A stretch of 64,000 bases of DNA, taken from contig NC_051075.1 in NCBI RefSeq assembly GCF_004664715.2, positions 39,277,458-39,341,457 on the forward strand, in the 5' to 3' direction. Below, piece after piece: positions 33,568 through 44,349 of the stretch. Numbering within the stretch: the first letter of the stretch is position 1; each line of letters starts with the position of its first letter. A program made the translations under genes and the position numbers. Source of the DNA: Peromyscus leucopus. Taxonomy: Eukaryota > Chordata > Mammalia > Rodentia > Cricetidae. The notes under the pieces were generated by a model. That model was not told the origin of the DNA. It saw only the letters and a list, made by a program, of their open reading frames with translations, and made no database searches.

Positions 33568-34674
33568 CTCTTCTAAAGGAGCTATATCATTTATTTGAAT
33601 TTTATTATGCTATATTAATATAAATAAATCTGAAACCAGAAGTGAACTGTATTTTCAAGTTTTATTCAACACTTATTTTAATCAGACTAATACATGAATT
33701 TAATAAAATAGCTTAGTATTATTAATATGACAGATTTTATGTTCCGATGTTAAATTATTATACTGAATATATTTAAATAATGACATTTATGCTAGGTTTT
33801 ACATATTTCAGCATCCTGGCTTCTGTTACTAATGCAGAAACAGGGTCAAATAGTACAACTTAATAATTTTGCAATATAACACTTTGATTTGCCGGTGTGT
33901 ATGGTGTGTGTACATGGTGTGCTTGCATGTGTGTGTGTGTGGTGTGTGTTTGTGTGTTCTAATGGGTGTGTGCAAGTGTGCTTGAGGGAGCACATGCACA
34001 TGAGTGTACACAGAGACCACAAGTCCATCTTGGGTGTCCCCCTTAATTGCTCTCCCCCTTATTAGTTTTTGCAGAAACTCCAGTCCACCCCCAAGGATCC
34101 CAAAGAAAAACCAAATAAAAAACATGTCTGTCGATCTCACAATGATTGTTCTAAATGTAAACTAGGACAATAACAACAGAAGTATTAGCTGACAATGAGA
34201 GACACCGGAATGGTCTGTGGAGGGCAGAAGGCCTGAGAACGGTAACGCGGGAACTTTCTAGAAGTATTCTATATCCTGCATACTTAGGATCTTCCATCTC
34301 ACTACAGATGCCCCAATACAAGAACTGAGGGCTAGAAGCAGTTGGAATCAGTCTCCAGAGAAACACAGGCTCATTTTCATTTGACAAGAAGATGCCCCGT
34401 GACTCCCATTCTGTTTCATCTACCAAGACAAGCACATCCTTACAGAGCACTTCCTATTTGGACTTGTAATTCTAATTTAAGTGACACAATCCAGGGGCAC
34501 TACTTCAGTGGTTGTTTGTTCCATTTACGGTCCCAGTTCGCCTTTGCCAGAGACCAAAGGTTGTACCCACCCTTGTGGAGTCCACTAATACTTTCTACCA
34601 TAATTGGTAAGGCAGTGGTATGAAACTGTAAAGATCATTTCCAGAAACACAATTCCATAAAAATAGCCGAGTCT
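33568..34674. other. AT-rich stretch and GT-rich tract
   Basis: 33.57-33.87 kb is very AT-rich single-copy DNA. 33.89-34.01 kb is an imperfect GTGTGTG-rich tract that looks like the tail of an unrecognised SINE. The rest is unclassified. Confidence 0.4.
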
Positions 34675-34835
34675 GGCCTGGGGGGTGTAGCCGTTTGCTC
34701 GAGTCTTCGTCTAGTATACCTAAAGCCCTGGGCTTGCCTCCCAGTACCACATCAGTCAGGCACAGGGATAGAGGCCTGTAATCCCAGCACCAAGGAGGCA
34801 AAGACAGGAAGATAGGGACACTCACTCTCGAGCAT
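34675..34835 (+). repeat. B4 SINE
   Basis: The ID-like head GGGGGGTGTAGCCGTTTGCT and TGGGCTTGCCTCCCAGTACC lead into a B1-like GATAGAGGCCTGTAATCCC and CAAGGAGGCAAAGACAGGA. Confidence 0.75.
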
Positions 34836-34857
34836 GAATTTGAAACAAGAATTTAAA

Positions 34858-35003
34858 GATTTAGTTTTGTTACTTTTTAATTATGTGTATGTGGGGGGGG
34901 GGTGCACATGAGTGCAGGTGCCCTTGGGGACCAGAGCCACTAGATACCCCTGGAGCTGGAGTTACAGGCTACTGGGAACTGCCTGATGTGTGCTGGAAAC
35001 CAT
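34858..35003 (-). repeat. Truncated B3 SINE, antisense
   Basis: An ATTATGTGTATGTGGG start, GTGCAGGTGCCCTTGGGGAC, CCCCTGGAGCTGGAGTTACA and GCCTGATGTGTGCTGG. The tRNA-like head complement is missing, so it is a truncated copy in reverse. Confidence 0.7.
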
Positions 35004-35468
35004 TTCATCACCTGGTGATTGTCTTAAGTAGAAACCGCTCCTTCAGTCCGAGAGTCTAAGCGCAAATTTACACAGCTACCGTGGTCACACTGCTAGAACA
35101 ATTAGTTACTCCCTAGTGCCCCACAAAAATAAGTTCCTGGCAGTTTAGATACAAAAATGTAATGAGATGTTCACAGAATATGTAGTGGAGGAGGCCTGCT
35201 CAGGAAATACTGGTGCTAATCCAATACTTAGTTTTGAAAACAAAGCATTTTTTTTAGAATACTGATTTGGCAGGAAATACCATTAAGTATAAAGAAACTC
35301 TGCTTCTACTCCTAGGAATTAAAGTATTGTTTCAACTTAATACAGATTTCAAATCCCCAATGTTACTAATGTTGGCACTTGTATTAATAATTAAGACTGG
35401 CATACAAAATTTCTTGCTGGAAGAATTTTGTTAAATGTAAATGCATGAGTAATGAGTAACCTGAAAAA
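35004..35468. other. Unclassified AT-rich stretch
   Basis: No feature recognised. Confidence 0.4.
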
Positions 35469-35515
35469 TACACACACACACAGAGACACACACACAGAGA
35501 CACACACACAGAGAT

Positions 35516-35546
<31 letters not shown>

Positions 35547-35602
35547 TGCGTGTGCGTGTGTGTGTATATATATATGTACATATATATGTATGTGTATATG
35601 TA

Positions 35603-35658
<56 letters not shown>
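35469..35658. repeat. Compound (CA)n(CACAGAGA)n(GTGT)(AT)n microsatellite
   Basis: CA tracts are broken by GAGA at about 14-bp intervals (35470-35545). A CGTGTGCGTGTG junction, ATATATGTATGT-type units and about 27 AT units follow. At 190 bp it is one of the longest simple tracts of the window and creates several spurious frames. Confidence 0.95.
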
Positions 35659-35682
35659 ATTTCTGAGCCTAAAGGAAAATGG

Positions 35683-35800
35683 CTTTCTGTGTGAGCATGA
35701 GGACCTGAGTTCGGATCTCCAGCATCCATGTAAACAGCCAGGAATGGCAGCACGCACCTGTAGCTCCAGGGTTATATGCTGGGGCTAGGCTGAAAAAGAC
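35683..35800 (+). repeat. B4-like SINE fragment
   Basis: GAGCATGAGGACCTGAGTTC and GGATCTCCAGCATCCATG are a tRNA-derived B-box region. CAGGAATGGCAGCACGCACC and TGTAGCTCCAGGGTTATATG resemble the B1-like body. Confidence 0.65.
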
Positions 35801-37244
35801 CCATCTCACGGGCTGGGAGGTCATCTTTAAAATGCCCTCACATTTTCTCAGCTGTGCCCTTCCCATGAAAGAGGGAGAGAGTTTTCCTTCACGTCAAAGA
35901 TGTGCCGAAGGGCGACAGTCAGCCCAGGCTAACACGGCACCCCGGTCTGACTGAAGCCCTGCCTCTGAATCGGTCACCAAGGGTCTGGGTTGACCAGCTG
36001 GCCGAGGAAGCCGGTGACAAAGGGTGAGTCTGGCCCGTTAGGATCCAGGGAAGCCACAGGAGGGCAGCAGAATCAGGCTGTCTCCAGTTAGCGTACCTTT
36101 AAAAGTGGTTTTTATAGAAGTCTGTCACAGGACCCAGGCTTCAAGCGCGGGGAGTCAGGTGGAGTATTCCTTAACTGCTTGTGTACTTTAACCCAATAGT
36201 GCTTCTATTTGCCTTAAAGGTTCCAAGAATTAAGTGGGAAAGGAGGGTCTGGCAAGAGGATTTTCTGAGTAGAACAAGGTAATGGCTCCCCCCCCCCTTC
36301 TTTCCCCTCGCCTTCTGTCTGCTGGATGGGTGGAAACCCAAGGCTAGGAGCTGAAACAACAGGATCGAGGTGTGACCTTATGTTGAAGGGCAAGAAGGCA
36401 GTTGGAGATAGTCTAATATTGACAGTTAGAACCGGGGATGAGGTGAGCTACCGAGGAATTTTAACATTGATGGGGCTACATAGTTCCTCGCTACAGTTAT
36501 ACTCGGGGGAGAGCCTGCATAGACCAGCCCATAGTGGAACATATCCCGTAAGGGGGTTTCATCTGTGAATCGCAAAATACCCAGTAGTCAGGTTCTTGTT
36601 TTGGTTTTTTTAATTGTGAGACTCAGTTAGAGTTGACACGGAGCATCCTAGTGAATGTAGCAACAAGTATGGTGGGGCCTGGGGGCCAACTTTCTGAGTG
36701 AGACAAAGATAAGATGTCATTGAGACTTCTGAGTAGCCCTGGACAGTTAGAGGAAACATCATGTCTTACACCAGTAAACCAAAAGGCTGAGATCACATCT
36801 TTGTAAGATGAAATTATCTAAGGGAACCATTTAAAAGATGGTACTGCATAAAATAATCTTTTAAAAATCAGATAATGAAGAATGGATGTTACTAAATAGG
36901 TAACTAAGGCAATTAAAGTTAAGATAAAATAATTAGAAAGTCAACACCAGCAAATGGATGCACAAAGAAAACTGATGTGTCTATGTACCAGGTAAAAATG
37001 CATAAAAATAGCTAAGTTAAAATATCAGAATAAAAATGAGCAAATGTAGTGATCTGACAAATTCATTAAAGGTACAGACTTGAAAACGGTAAAATATTAG
37101 TAAAAGCTTCTCTAGCAACCTTGGGTTTATAGGACTGCATTTATAGACCTTGGGGTTGCTGGGGTCCCAGAAGGCAAACATCTTCTCAGATGTAAGTTTG
37201 AGATTTAAGGAAGGTTGTCCCTATGGCCTGCTAAAGGTGGCTTT
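35801..37244. other. Unclassified single-copy stretch
   Basis: No repeat or gene recognised. There is a short C run at 36285-36297. 36.70-37.10 kb is A-rich and may be very old L1, but I see no diagnostic motif. Confidence 0.4.
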
Positions 37245-37252
37245 CTCTAGAC

Positions 37253-37476
37253 CAGTGGTTCTCAACCTTCCTAATGCCTCGGCCCTTTACTACAGTTCCT
37301 CATGTTGTGGTGAGCCCCAACCATAAAATTATTTTCGTTGCTACTTTATAACTGTAATCTTGTTACTGTTATGGTTTGTAATGTAGATATCTGTTTTTCC
37401 TGATGGTCTTAGGGGGGCTTTGTGAAAGGGTGGTACAATTCTCAGAGGGATTGCAACCACAGCTTGAGAATTCCTG
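37253..37476 (+). mobile_element. URR1-like hAT-Charlie element, copy 2, with perfect TSD
   Basis: The left terminus is CAGTGGTTCTCAACCTT and the body GTTCCTCATGTTGTGGTGAG, CCATAAAATTATTTTCGTTG. The right terminus is the decayed GCTTGAGAATTCCTG. An exact 8-bp duplication CTCTAGAC lies at 37245-37252 and 37477-37484, matching the hAT preference NTCTAGAN. It is 224 bp with no transposase. Confidence 0.95.
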
Positions 37477-37493
37477 CTCTAGACATATGTATA

Positions 37494-37560
37494 TAAATAT
37501 AGATATGTCCACATATATGTCCATATATATATATATATATATATATGTCCATATATATCC
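37494..37560. repeat. AT-rich simple repeat with ATGTCCAT spacers
   Basis: AT units are interrupted four times by a GTCC-containing spacer, suggesting local slippage. Confidence 0.85.
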
Positions 37561-37719
37561 ATTTTGAAGAAAGAAAAATACTAATTGCCTTCAGCTTGAC
37601 TCAGCTGTTCTTCAGTCCTGACCTCAGTGGAAATTCAGGCTCCACTTAATAAAGGCATTGTTTTCAGAAGAGAACGCGTAACGACTAAAGTATGCACAGA
37701 TCACACCCGTATCTGAGAA

Positions 37720-38250
37720 TCAGGACCACCATCCAGTTTGCAAGCGTAGCGTCAAAATATCAAGATTGACAGCACAAGTGGAATTACTGGCTGATGATAG
37801 GTAGGTCATCACCTCCCAGCATTCCTCTAGAGTCCAAAAGCACCCTAGGAAGCCATTGAGATTTAAAAGCTTTGAATTGTTACCAACTTCAATTTGTTCA
37901 GTTTCAGACTTATCAGGCACAGTGAAATCTGCCATTCTACTCCATGAAAGCCGAAGGCTGAATGTGCCCTTCTCTCTCAGGGCCAGGCGTACCCTCTCTC
38001 TGAGTCCTCGGCGCCAGGGTACTCCTCTCTCTGAATCCTCAGCGCCAAGTGTACCTTCTGCTCTGGTTGATCCTTGGCAGGTAATGGTGAACTGCAGCTG
38101 TTCTTCATGGTGGGGATCTTCTAAACGTCCATCCTTGAAACTTACACCCTTTAAATAAATATGAAATGAAAGCAACATTTTGTTACATGAGATTTTGATT
38201 TTAAAAACGGGCAGATACAAGTGAATAGGAGCAAATACATACACAAACAT
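37720..38250 (-). other. Longest open frame of the window (176 codons), no family
   Basis: The minus strand is open for 531 bp. Its centre (37976-38055) contains a 30/31-bp sequence repeated about 2.5 times (plus-strand unit begins GCGCCAGGGTACTCC). Because the period is not a multiple of three throughout, the encoded peptide does not repeat, which argues against selection for coding. No signal peptide, domain or splice framing is seen. It is probably chance, or an untranslated exon. Confidence 0.15.
37976..38056. repeat. Short tandem duplication, 30-31 bp unit
   Basis: GGCCAGGCGTACCCTCTCTC, GCGCCAGGGTACTCCTCTCT and GCGCCAAGTGTACC mark two complete units and one partial unit. Each full unit contains the phrase CTCTCTCTGA(G/A)TCCTC. 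Confidence 0.8.
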
Positions 38251-38562
38251 GTTAGCTTACGCAGACAGGTACCTTTAATGGTGGTTTCTTGTTTGTTTGT
38301 TTTTGTTTGTTGTTGTGTATGTGTGTGTAGTTGTATGGTCTTATTCATCCAATAACCAATAGATATGCATTATATAACAACCAGATGTATGGAATATTAC
38401 TAGCACTTGAGATAATACAATAAAAATATTCTTTCATAGAATTTACTGTCTAGAATTTTTTGATAAAAGTGAAATCACCCCATACCTACATTGTAAACCT
38501 TCTTTTAACCAACTTTAAATATATTATATTATATTATATTACATCATTACATTATATGATAT

Positions 38563-38752
38563 GACTGGCAAGATGGTTTTCCATGTGCATACTGCCAAAC
38601 CTGATGACCTGAGTTCAAGCCCCAGATCCTACATGTTCAAAGGAGAGGACAAACTCCTACAAGTTATCCTCTGACCTCCACACAAATATCATGGCATGCA
38701 TATGCCCTATGCACAGCACCAATCAGTCAATAAAATGGAACTTAAAGTTTAA
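38563..38752 (+). repeat. tRNA-derived SINE (B2/B4 superfamily)
   Basis: GACTGGCAAGATGGTTTTCC head, CTGATGACCTGAGTTCAAGC B box, AGTTATCCTCTGACCTCCAC body and an AGTCAATAAAATGGAAC tail. Confidence 0.82.
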
Positions 38753-39480
38753 AAATATAGATTGCATGCATTTTCATGGTAAATATAGATCATTGCAATG
38801 ATTTTTTAACTACTATTTAGTCATTTAGTATTTGAATGCTCCAATTTTTTTTATAAAAGTCCATAATTATGCAAATTAGTTTCTGTTGTTGTTGGGCAAT
38901 ATGGTATGAACTCACTTGAGACACTCTATGCATAGACTCACAATAAATCAGCATACTTAATCAATTATATGCAAAATGCAAACTTCACACCCCAGGGTCT
39001 TGGATCCTTGATCGTAGACCCATTTCCAAGTCCACATGTGGATATTTCTTATTGTCCCCTTTACATTTCTTTACACGGATATTCCGTCTTTGAAAGGAGT
39101 TCATTATCATGAAGAGCGAAGCACTAAATATTCCTGTGTGGGAACCTGGCCACAGCTGTATGAATATTCATTCCCTCATTTAATCAGACAGTAATTGAAA
39201 TGCATGCTTGGTGTAAACTGCAAGGAGAGTCCATCAAACGCAGGGTGCATGCTGCAGCAGGGTGCAAGCTGCATCTCGCCGCTCTTTTTCCTCACAGTCC
39301 AGCTGCATGGAGACAACACGGTATCCTCTGCACAGTTGCCTCTCATCCTCTTTCCTTCAGAGACCCCAAATGCACTACCCGGTGTCTTGAATCACACAGC
39401 GTCCACACTCTCCCCTTTGGTGTTTCAGCATATCCGTTCTTCCCACCAGCTTTGCCTGCTCCTGCAGCCTCCGGGCCTCA
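38753..39480. other. Unclassified single-copy stretch
   Basis: No repeat or gene recognised. The plus frame from 39195 (135 codons) runs into L2 sequence and has no domain. Confidence 0.35.
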
Positions 39481-39489
39481 CACAGACTA

Positions 39490-40110
39490 ACCAAATGGAC
39501 AGCACTCTAGCACTGAGGCCTTTGCACTTGCTACACTCACTGCTTAGAAAATGTATCCCCAGGTTCCCACCGCCGTCCGGTAACCCTTTAGATCTTCGCT
39601 GACCCGCCATCGTACAGGCGTGTTTCCTAACACATTAAAAACAGCAGGTCCCACACCCACACAGGATGCTCCTGGTTCCTGGTTCCCAAGGACAGTTTTT
39701 AGCTTTTTACATGAACGTGTCTTTTTAAGAGATATATTTTACTTTTATTTACATGTATGTGTGTGTATGTCTGTGTGTGTGTGTGTGTGCGTGAGTGTGT
39801 GTGTGTGTCCTCTGGAGTTTCAGATGATTGTGAGCTGCCACACACAGCAGGTGGAAAGCCAACTTCTGTCCTTGACAAGAGAAGCAAGCTCTCAACCGCT
39901 GGGCCCTCTCTCCAGGCCCTCAAAGGCTCTCTGGCATGTGGTACTCCATCTACCTACCTACTGATTTGTTTATTATTTGATCCTGCTACTAGACTGTAAA
40001 CTCTATGAGAGCTTTATTGGCCCTGTCTACTATTTATACCCTCAACCATGGAATGGTTATTTAAAAAAAAATCACAAGCAGATTTTCAGTGGATCCTTAA
40101 TAAGTGTGTG
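39490..40110 (+). repeat. L2 LINE 3' end, split by a B3 SINE
   Basis: Left part: GAGGCCTTTGCACTTGCTAC and TTTAGATCTTCGCTGACC. Right part after the SINE: GTTTATTATTTGATCCTGCT, ACTAGACTGTAAACTCTATG and AGAGCTTTATTGGCCCTGTC. This is the conserved order of the L2 3' end in sense orientation. L2 predates the placental radiation, so the nested B3 must be the younger insertion. Confidence 0.75.
39722..39922 (-). repeat. B3 SINE, antisense, nested in L2
   Basis: TTTTACTTTTATTTACATGT then a GT-rich tract (39757-39809), CCTCTGGAGTTTCAGATGAT, TGTGAGCTGCCACACACAGC, TCTCAACCGCTGGGCCCTCT and CTCCAGGCCC as the head complement. Confidence 0.85.
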
Positions 40111-41006
40111 AAGAGCAGAGAGGGCACACATCAATCAGGTTGATTATACATTGATTCTTGAGTTTCAGTTTTGTGAAGGTCACATTAACTCCATGGTCTT
40201 AGACCAGTTTCTCAAAGTGACTTTGGGTTGTAGCAAGCACTCAGCACATCTTCCTTTCGGCTCCTTTTTGTTATCGTGAAGTGAAAAAAGCACTATCTTT
40301 TGACTTTTCTTCTCCTTAGCACACACAGCATCTACATGCTTCCATCTGGAACCAGCTGACTTGAGCTGCCCTGCGGTGTGGTCCAGCAATACCCTGTGGC
40401 TAATGCCAGGTCTAAAATTGCCGCACTCTGCTGGCATGAAGACACTAGGGCAGTTCTTTGCATGTGAGGACACTGTAACCTCCTTTCACATAGCCTGGCA
40501 TAGCCACAGGACTGGTCTAAGGCTAGATCATTCATGTTCATAAGAACCTGGAACCTGAGATAGCTCTATATCCCTGAGCATGTGAGGGCTGAATCCTTTT
40601 CAAAACAGCTGTCTAATTCCTAGTTCTTAGCAGCCAAAGATTAATTAGCCAACCAAGAAGCTCATTTCCTTCCTTCACAGTTCAGAGAAAATGATCCAGC
40701 CACGTGTCTCACAAACTAATATCCAGGAACATCTCACCAAGACTCGGGCTCCAAACTTGTTCCTTATAATATTTTTAAATTCACTCATCAAACTTTGTTT
40801 TTTTCTAGTAAATGCTGTGGAGAAATAACTACAAAACTTGCCAATAAGAGTCTTCCTGCATGAAGAGGATTGTTATTAGTTATAAAAACTGTTTGTTGAG
40901 AAGTTATTGTCTTGGGCAGAACTTAAATAAAAAATAGGACAATGAAGAAGATTATGAATAAATAAACAAAACTAAACTAAACAAAAAAACCTTGGTTCAT
41001 AAATAA
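40111..41006. other. Unclassified single-copy stretch
   Basis: No recognisable repeat or gene. Open frames are under 100 codons. Confidence 0.4.
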
Positions 41007-41096
41007 AGTCATGCACTGGGGATACAGCTCATTTGGTGGAGCGCATTGTTGCATGCATGAGACCCTGCATTTGAGTTCCAGTGCAGACAAAAAGTT
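41007..41096 (+). repeat. ID SINE (BC1-like)
   Basis: ACTGGGGATACAGCTCATTT (A box), GGTGGAGCGCATTGTTGCAT, GCATGAGACCCTGCATTTGA and GTTCCAGTGCAGAC (B box and end). The length of about 80 bp fits an ID core. Confidence 0.8.
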
Positions 41097-42394
41097 ACAA
41101 ACCAATAGAGACAAGCCCATGGTTTTGTAATATTTTTGTTTTACCCATGAGGATTTTAAATTTACAGAGGAACTTGTCAACGATTCAAATATTATGAAAC
41201 TTTTTCACTTGCCTACAAGCAGCTTTTCTTGGCGGTGTTGAGCACCCAAAGATGTTGGGTGGGGACAAAAAATGTGAAGAAGATGAAGCTGTCCCATACC
41301 TTCTCCAGGTGAAGTTGTCCTGTACCTTCTCCAGGCGATTGTACTCTTACAACAAATGAGAGGGTAACTGAATCAGCAGCAGAAAGCCTTAATCAGATTA
41401 CAGAGGACCAGAGAAGCTGCCACAGGTGTGTTGAGTGCTGGTGTCTGGGAGGGGTGGATCAGGGGTGTGGGGGGAGCAGTTCAGGGAGCGGAGAAATGTA
41501 GGTGAGATACAGAGAGTTGGTCTAAGACAATGAGGTTAGTTGGCCACAGGAGGGGAGAAACATCACTCCCTGGAAAGGGAACTGGACACTGGTAGAAGCA
41601 GGTTGGTCTGAAGGAGCTTACAGCAAGAATAAGGCAGTTTGAGAAGATTTGGTTGCTAAAAGATTTTGAGTCATGGTAACAGCCAATTTCAGTTGTAGTA
41701 ACAGGGAAGTGTACGTATGTACAACAAGCCAACCCTGGTTTCCAGATGGAACCACAGGGTGGGTACAAAGCCCCTTAAATAGGATAAAAATGCCCAAGCC
41801 CAGGCAGCTGTCCTCTGGTATAATCTGCAGTCTGGCAGTAGGGTCGTCCTGAAACAGCATTACTAGAGTGGGACCATGCTCTCTAGTGACAGGAACAGAG
41901 GAGATTGCCTTGGCTTGAAGGATAGCTACCAAAGACTAAATCTCCAAATGAGATTAATGTGGATGAATTTAAAACCTTCACAGTGTAGTCTTGCCCTGTA
42001 AGTCATTGATGGTCCACTTGTAAAACACAGCCCCAAATATGCACACATTTAAAATGTTTTTCTACTGGTTCCCAACAACATTTAATTGTTTCCTTCTCAG
42101 TATTTTATAGTAACCAGTGAGACCCAAGAAAGACTATGTAGACTTAACTTGGGCACCTTGTCTTCTCAATCCCAGTATATATTATTACATATAGAAATGG
42201 AAGATAAAAACATACTATTATTATTCCGATAAAAATTAAAAGCTTTGGGTCCTACTCTTCCCTTGTAAGATCATTTTGAATGTTTCACAGGTGGTGCAAT
42301 TCAATGTACTACTTTCGACCAGAAAGGTAATGTTAACTGTGGCCAAAATATTTAATTATGTCATTGTTTATGGATACATTTTGGTTGCTTAAAA
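41097..42394. other. Unclassified stretch with a 26-bp tandem duplication
   Basis: At 41285-41336 a 26-bp unit (GAAGCTGTCCCATACC... then GAAGTTGTCCTGTACC...) occurs twice in direct tandem with few differences. The rest of the stretch has no recognisable family. 41.95-42.39 kb is AT-rich. Confidence 0.5.
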
Positions 42395-43144
42395 CAGAGG
42401 AGTGTTGGAACATGATGTTTCATGAATGCCTCCACCCTGAGGACTAGCTTTCATGGTGTCAGCAGGTGCCATGTAAGCTTCCAAAGGAAGGAGGCCACCA
42501 GCTATGATGCCTATGGAGCACATCAATGACTGGGATGGCATGATGCCCCGAGGATGTAGTAGTGGCACACCTATCTTGGCTGTAACCAACATCTCTCCAC
42601 GTGGACTTAAGACCCACTCAAACAGGAGTGAAACCATGCCTGGCACTAGAAATCTAGCTACACAATGCTAGTAAAGTCATGGATATTGGAGAAGAATCTA
42701 CAGTCACAACTTTTGTTGTGATTAGTCACCAAAGAGGACCACTCAGACATGTGTTCAAGCCAATAGCTCTTTATCAGCAGGCCATTGACTACACTGGTGT
42801 TCAGGACCTGAGTGCAGTCCCAAGCCTTTCATGGAGTAAGCTTTTAGGCACAGAAACTACAGCCTGGGTTGACATACTTCAGTTAGCAAGAACTCTTAGC
42901 CAGAAGACCTACTGAAGCCAAAAGATGAGATTAGCCTCTTTAGGACTTTCTCAGAACTATGGACTGTGACGGATTAGGCCTTCATTCTCATTTCGGCAGG
43001 TGTTGCTACCCATGTGCTGGGTTCCAAGGCCAAAATAGCATTTCCCTCATGGCATCAGTCATGCTAAGGTCTGGGTGCCTGTGACACTTTACTAAACAAG
43101 CGTAATTCCTAGCAACAATCTCAACGTTTGTCCTTATACTAACA

Positions 43145-43696
43145 TGTAACAGGCTTTCTCTTTTGGGTCACCAACCAGCTCCCACATAAAGACAGAGATT
43201 TCTTATTAGTTTTGAATGCTCAGTCTTATCTTATGCTTGTCCCTCTAGCTCTTACAACTTTACCTGTTTTTCTTCATCTACATTTTGCCTCAGGGATTTT
43301 TTTTAACTTTCTTTCCTTCTGTATATCCTACTTTCACTGTGTCTCATGGCTGGCTGGCTAAAGGCTGCCTGGCTGCTCTCCCTGGGTGTGTCCCCATCTT
43401 TCTCCCTCCTTCTCTCCTTCTTCTTCTCTCTCTTACCTAGATTTCTCCTCCGACTTATTCTCTCTGCCTGCCAGCCCCACCTATCCTTCTCCTGCCTGGC
43501 TATTGGCCATTCAGCCTTTTAGTAAACCAGTCAGGTGCCTTAGACAGGCAAGGTGAAACAAATGCAATACATCTTTACATACTCAGACAAATGCAGTATA
43601 GGCAAATGTAACACACCTTTATGAGGTCAAAGTAATGTTCCACAGCATAAACAAATGTAACACACCTTTACATAGTTAAAATAATATTCCACAACA
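43145..43696 (-). mobile_element. Solo LTR, class II ERV (TGTTGTGG family), antisense
   Basis: The plus strand starts TGTAACAGGC and ends CCACAACA; in its own orientation it starts TGTTGTGGAA. An exact 6-bp duplication CTAACA lies at 43139-43144 and 43697-43702. It is 552 bp. The right half contains duplicated phrases of the type AAATGTAACACACCTTTA (two copies, about 70 bp apart), typical of the U3 of this family. Related to the LTRs at 46960-47373 and 58911-59302 by the shared ATTGGCCA/TCAG core. Inserted in L1 3' UTR. Confidence 0.92.
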
Positions 43697-44145
43697 CTAA
43701 CAAGTCAGTGTAGTCTTCATCTCTCATCAAGGAAACTTCTCTTTGCAACAGATAAAGATCATTACAGAAAACCACAACTAATCAAAATGAGGAATTGAGC
43801 CCAGTCCCAATGGACACATCTACAAAACACTCCTGCACCTGGGCTCAGGGAGCACTTCCGAAGAGGGAGCAGAGAGATTCTAAGAACCAGAGGATCAGGA
43901 AATGTGCTGTGAGATTGTATCACCTGGTAAAGTCAGAAGTCACACCCATAAAGTCCACACCCACATGGCCACCCAAGCATGAGCTGAACAAGGAGGACAC
44001 AAGCCAAAGTAGGTGAGGAAAAGCCCACAAGAACTCAACTGTACACAAGGAACTACAGGCAAGTAAGGAATGTCAAGAGCAGGAGAAACTGTCTTCCCTA
44101 GGGAAAAGCTCACCATTTGGTTATCAAATCCCAAATGGTCAGCCA

Positions 44146-44149
<4 letters not shown>

Positions 44150-44197
<48 letters not shown>
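44150..44197. repeat. (CA)n microsatellite
   Basis: About 23 CA units in the L1 3' UTR. Confidence 0.97.
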
Positions 44198-44199
<2 letters not shown>

Positions 44200-44349
44200 G
44201 AAAACATGGAAAGAATCTGGAGTATATTTGAGTACATCAACCTTTTCCCTATACATGTTGAGAATGAAGTACAGCTTTGTTGCTACCCTCTGTTCCTTGC
44301 TCTGGAAGCCCCGCCCCCTTCTGTTCCCCTACCATCACTATTACACTGT

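Larger units (their letters stand above)
42395..44270 (+). repeat. L1 3' UTR, copy 3, split by a solo LTR
   Basis: Left part: TATGGAGCACATCAATGACT, GATGTAGTAGTGGCACACCT, TGGCTGTAACCAACATCTCT, CCTGGCACTAGAAATCTAGC. Right part after the LTR: CATCAAGGAAACTTCTCTTT, GCAACAGATAAAGATCATTA, GGGCTCAGGGAGCACTTCC, CAAATGGTCAGCCATGAAAA. These are landmarks of muroid L1 3' UTRs in plus orientation. The middle (about 42.75-43.14 kb) is less certain. A CA tract lies at 44150-44197. Confidence 0.75.

Noticed and set aside
35384..35788. Several overlapping frames of Tyr/Ile and Cys/Val repeats
   Set aside because: Artefacts of the CA/AT compound microsatellite.
39195..39602. 135-codon frame as a possible secreted protein
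   Set aside because: Its 3' third overlaps L2 LINE sequence and no signal or domain is evident.
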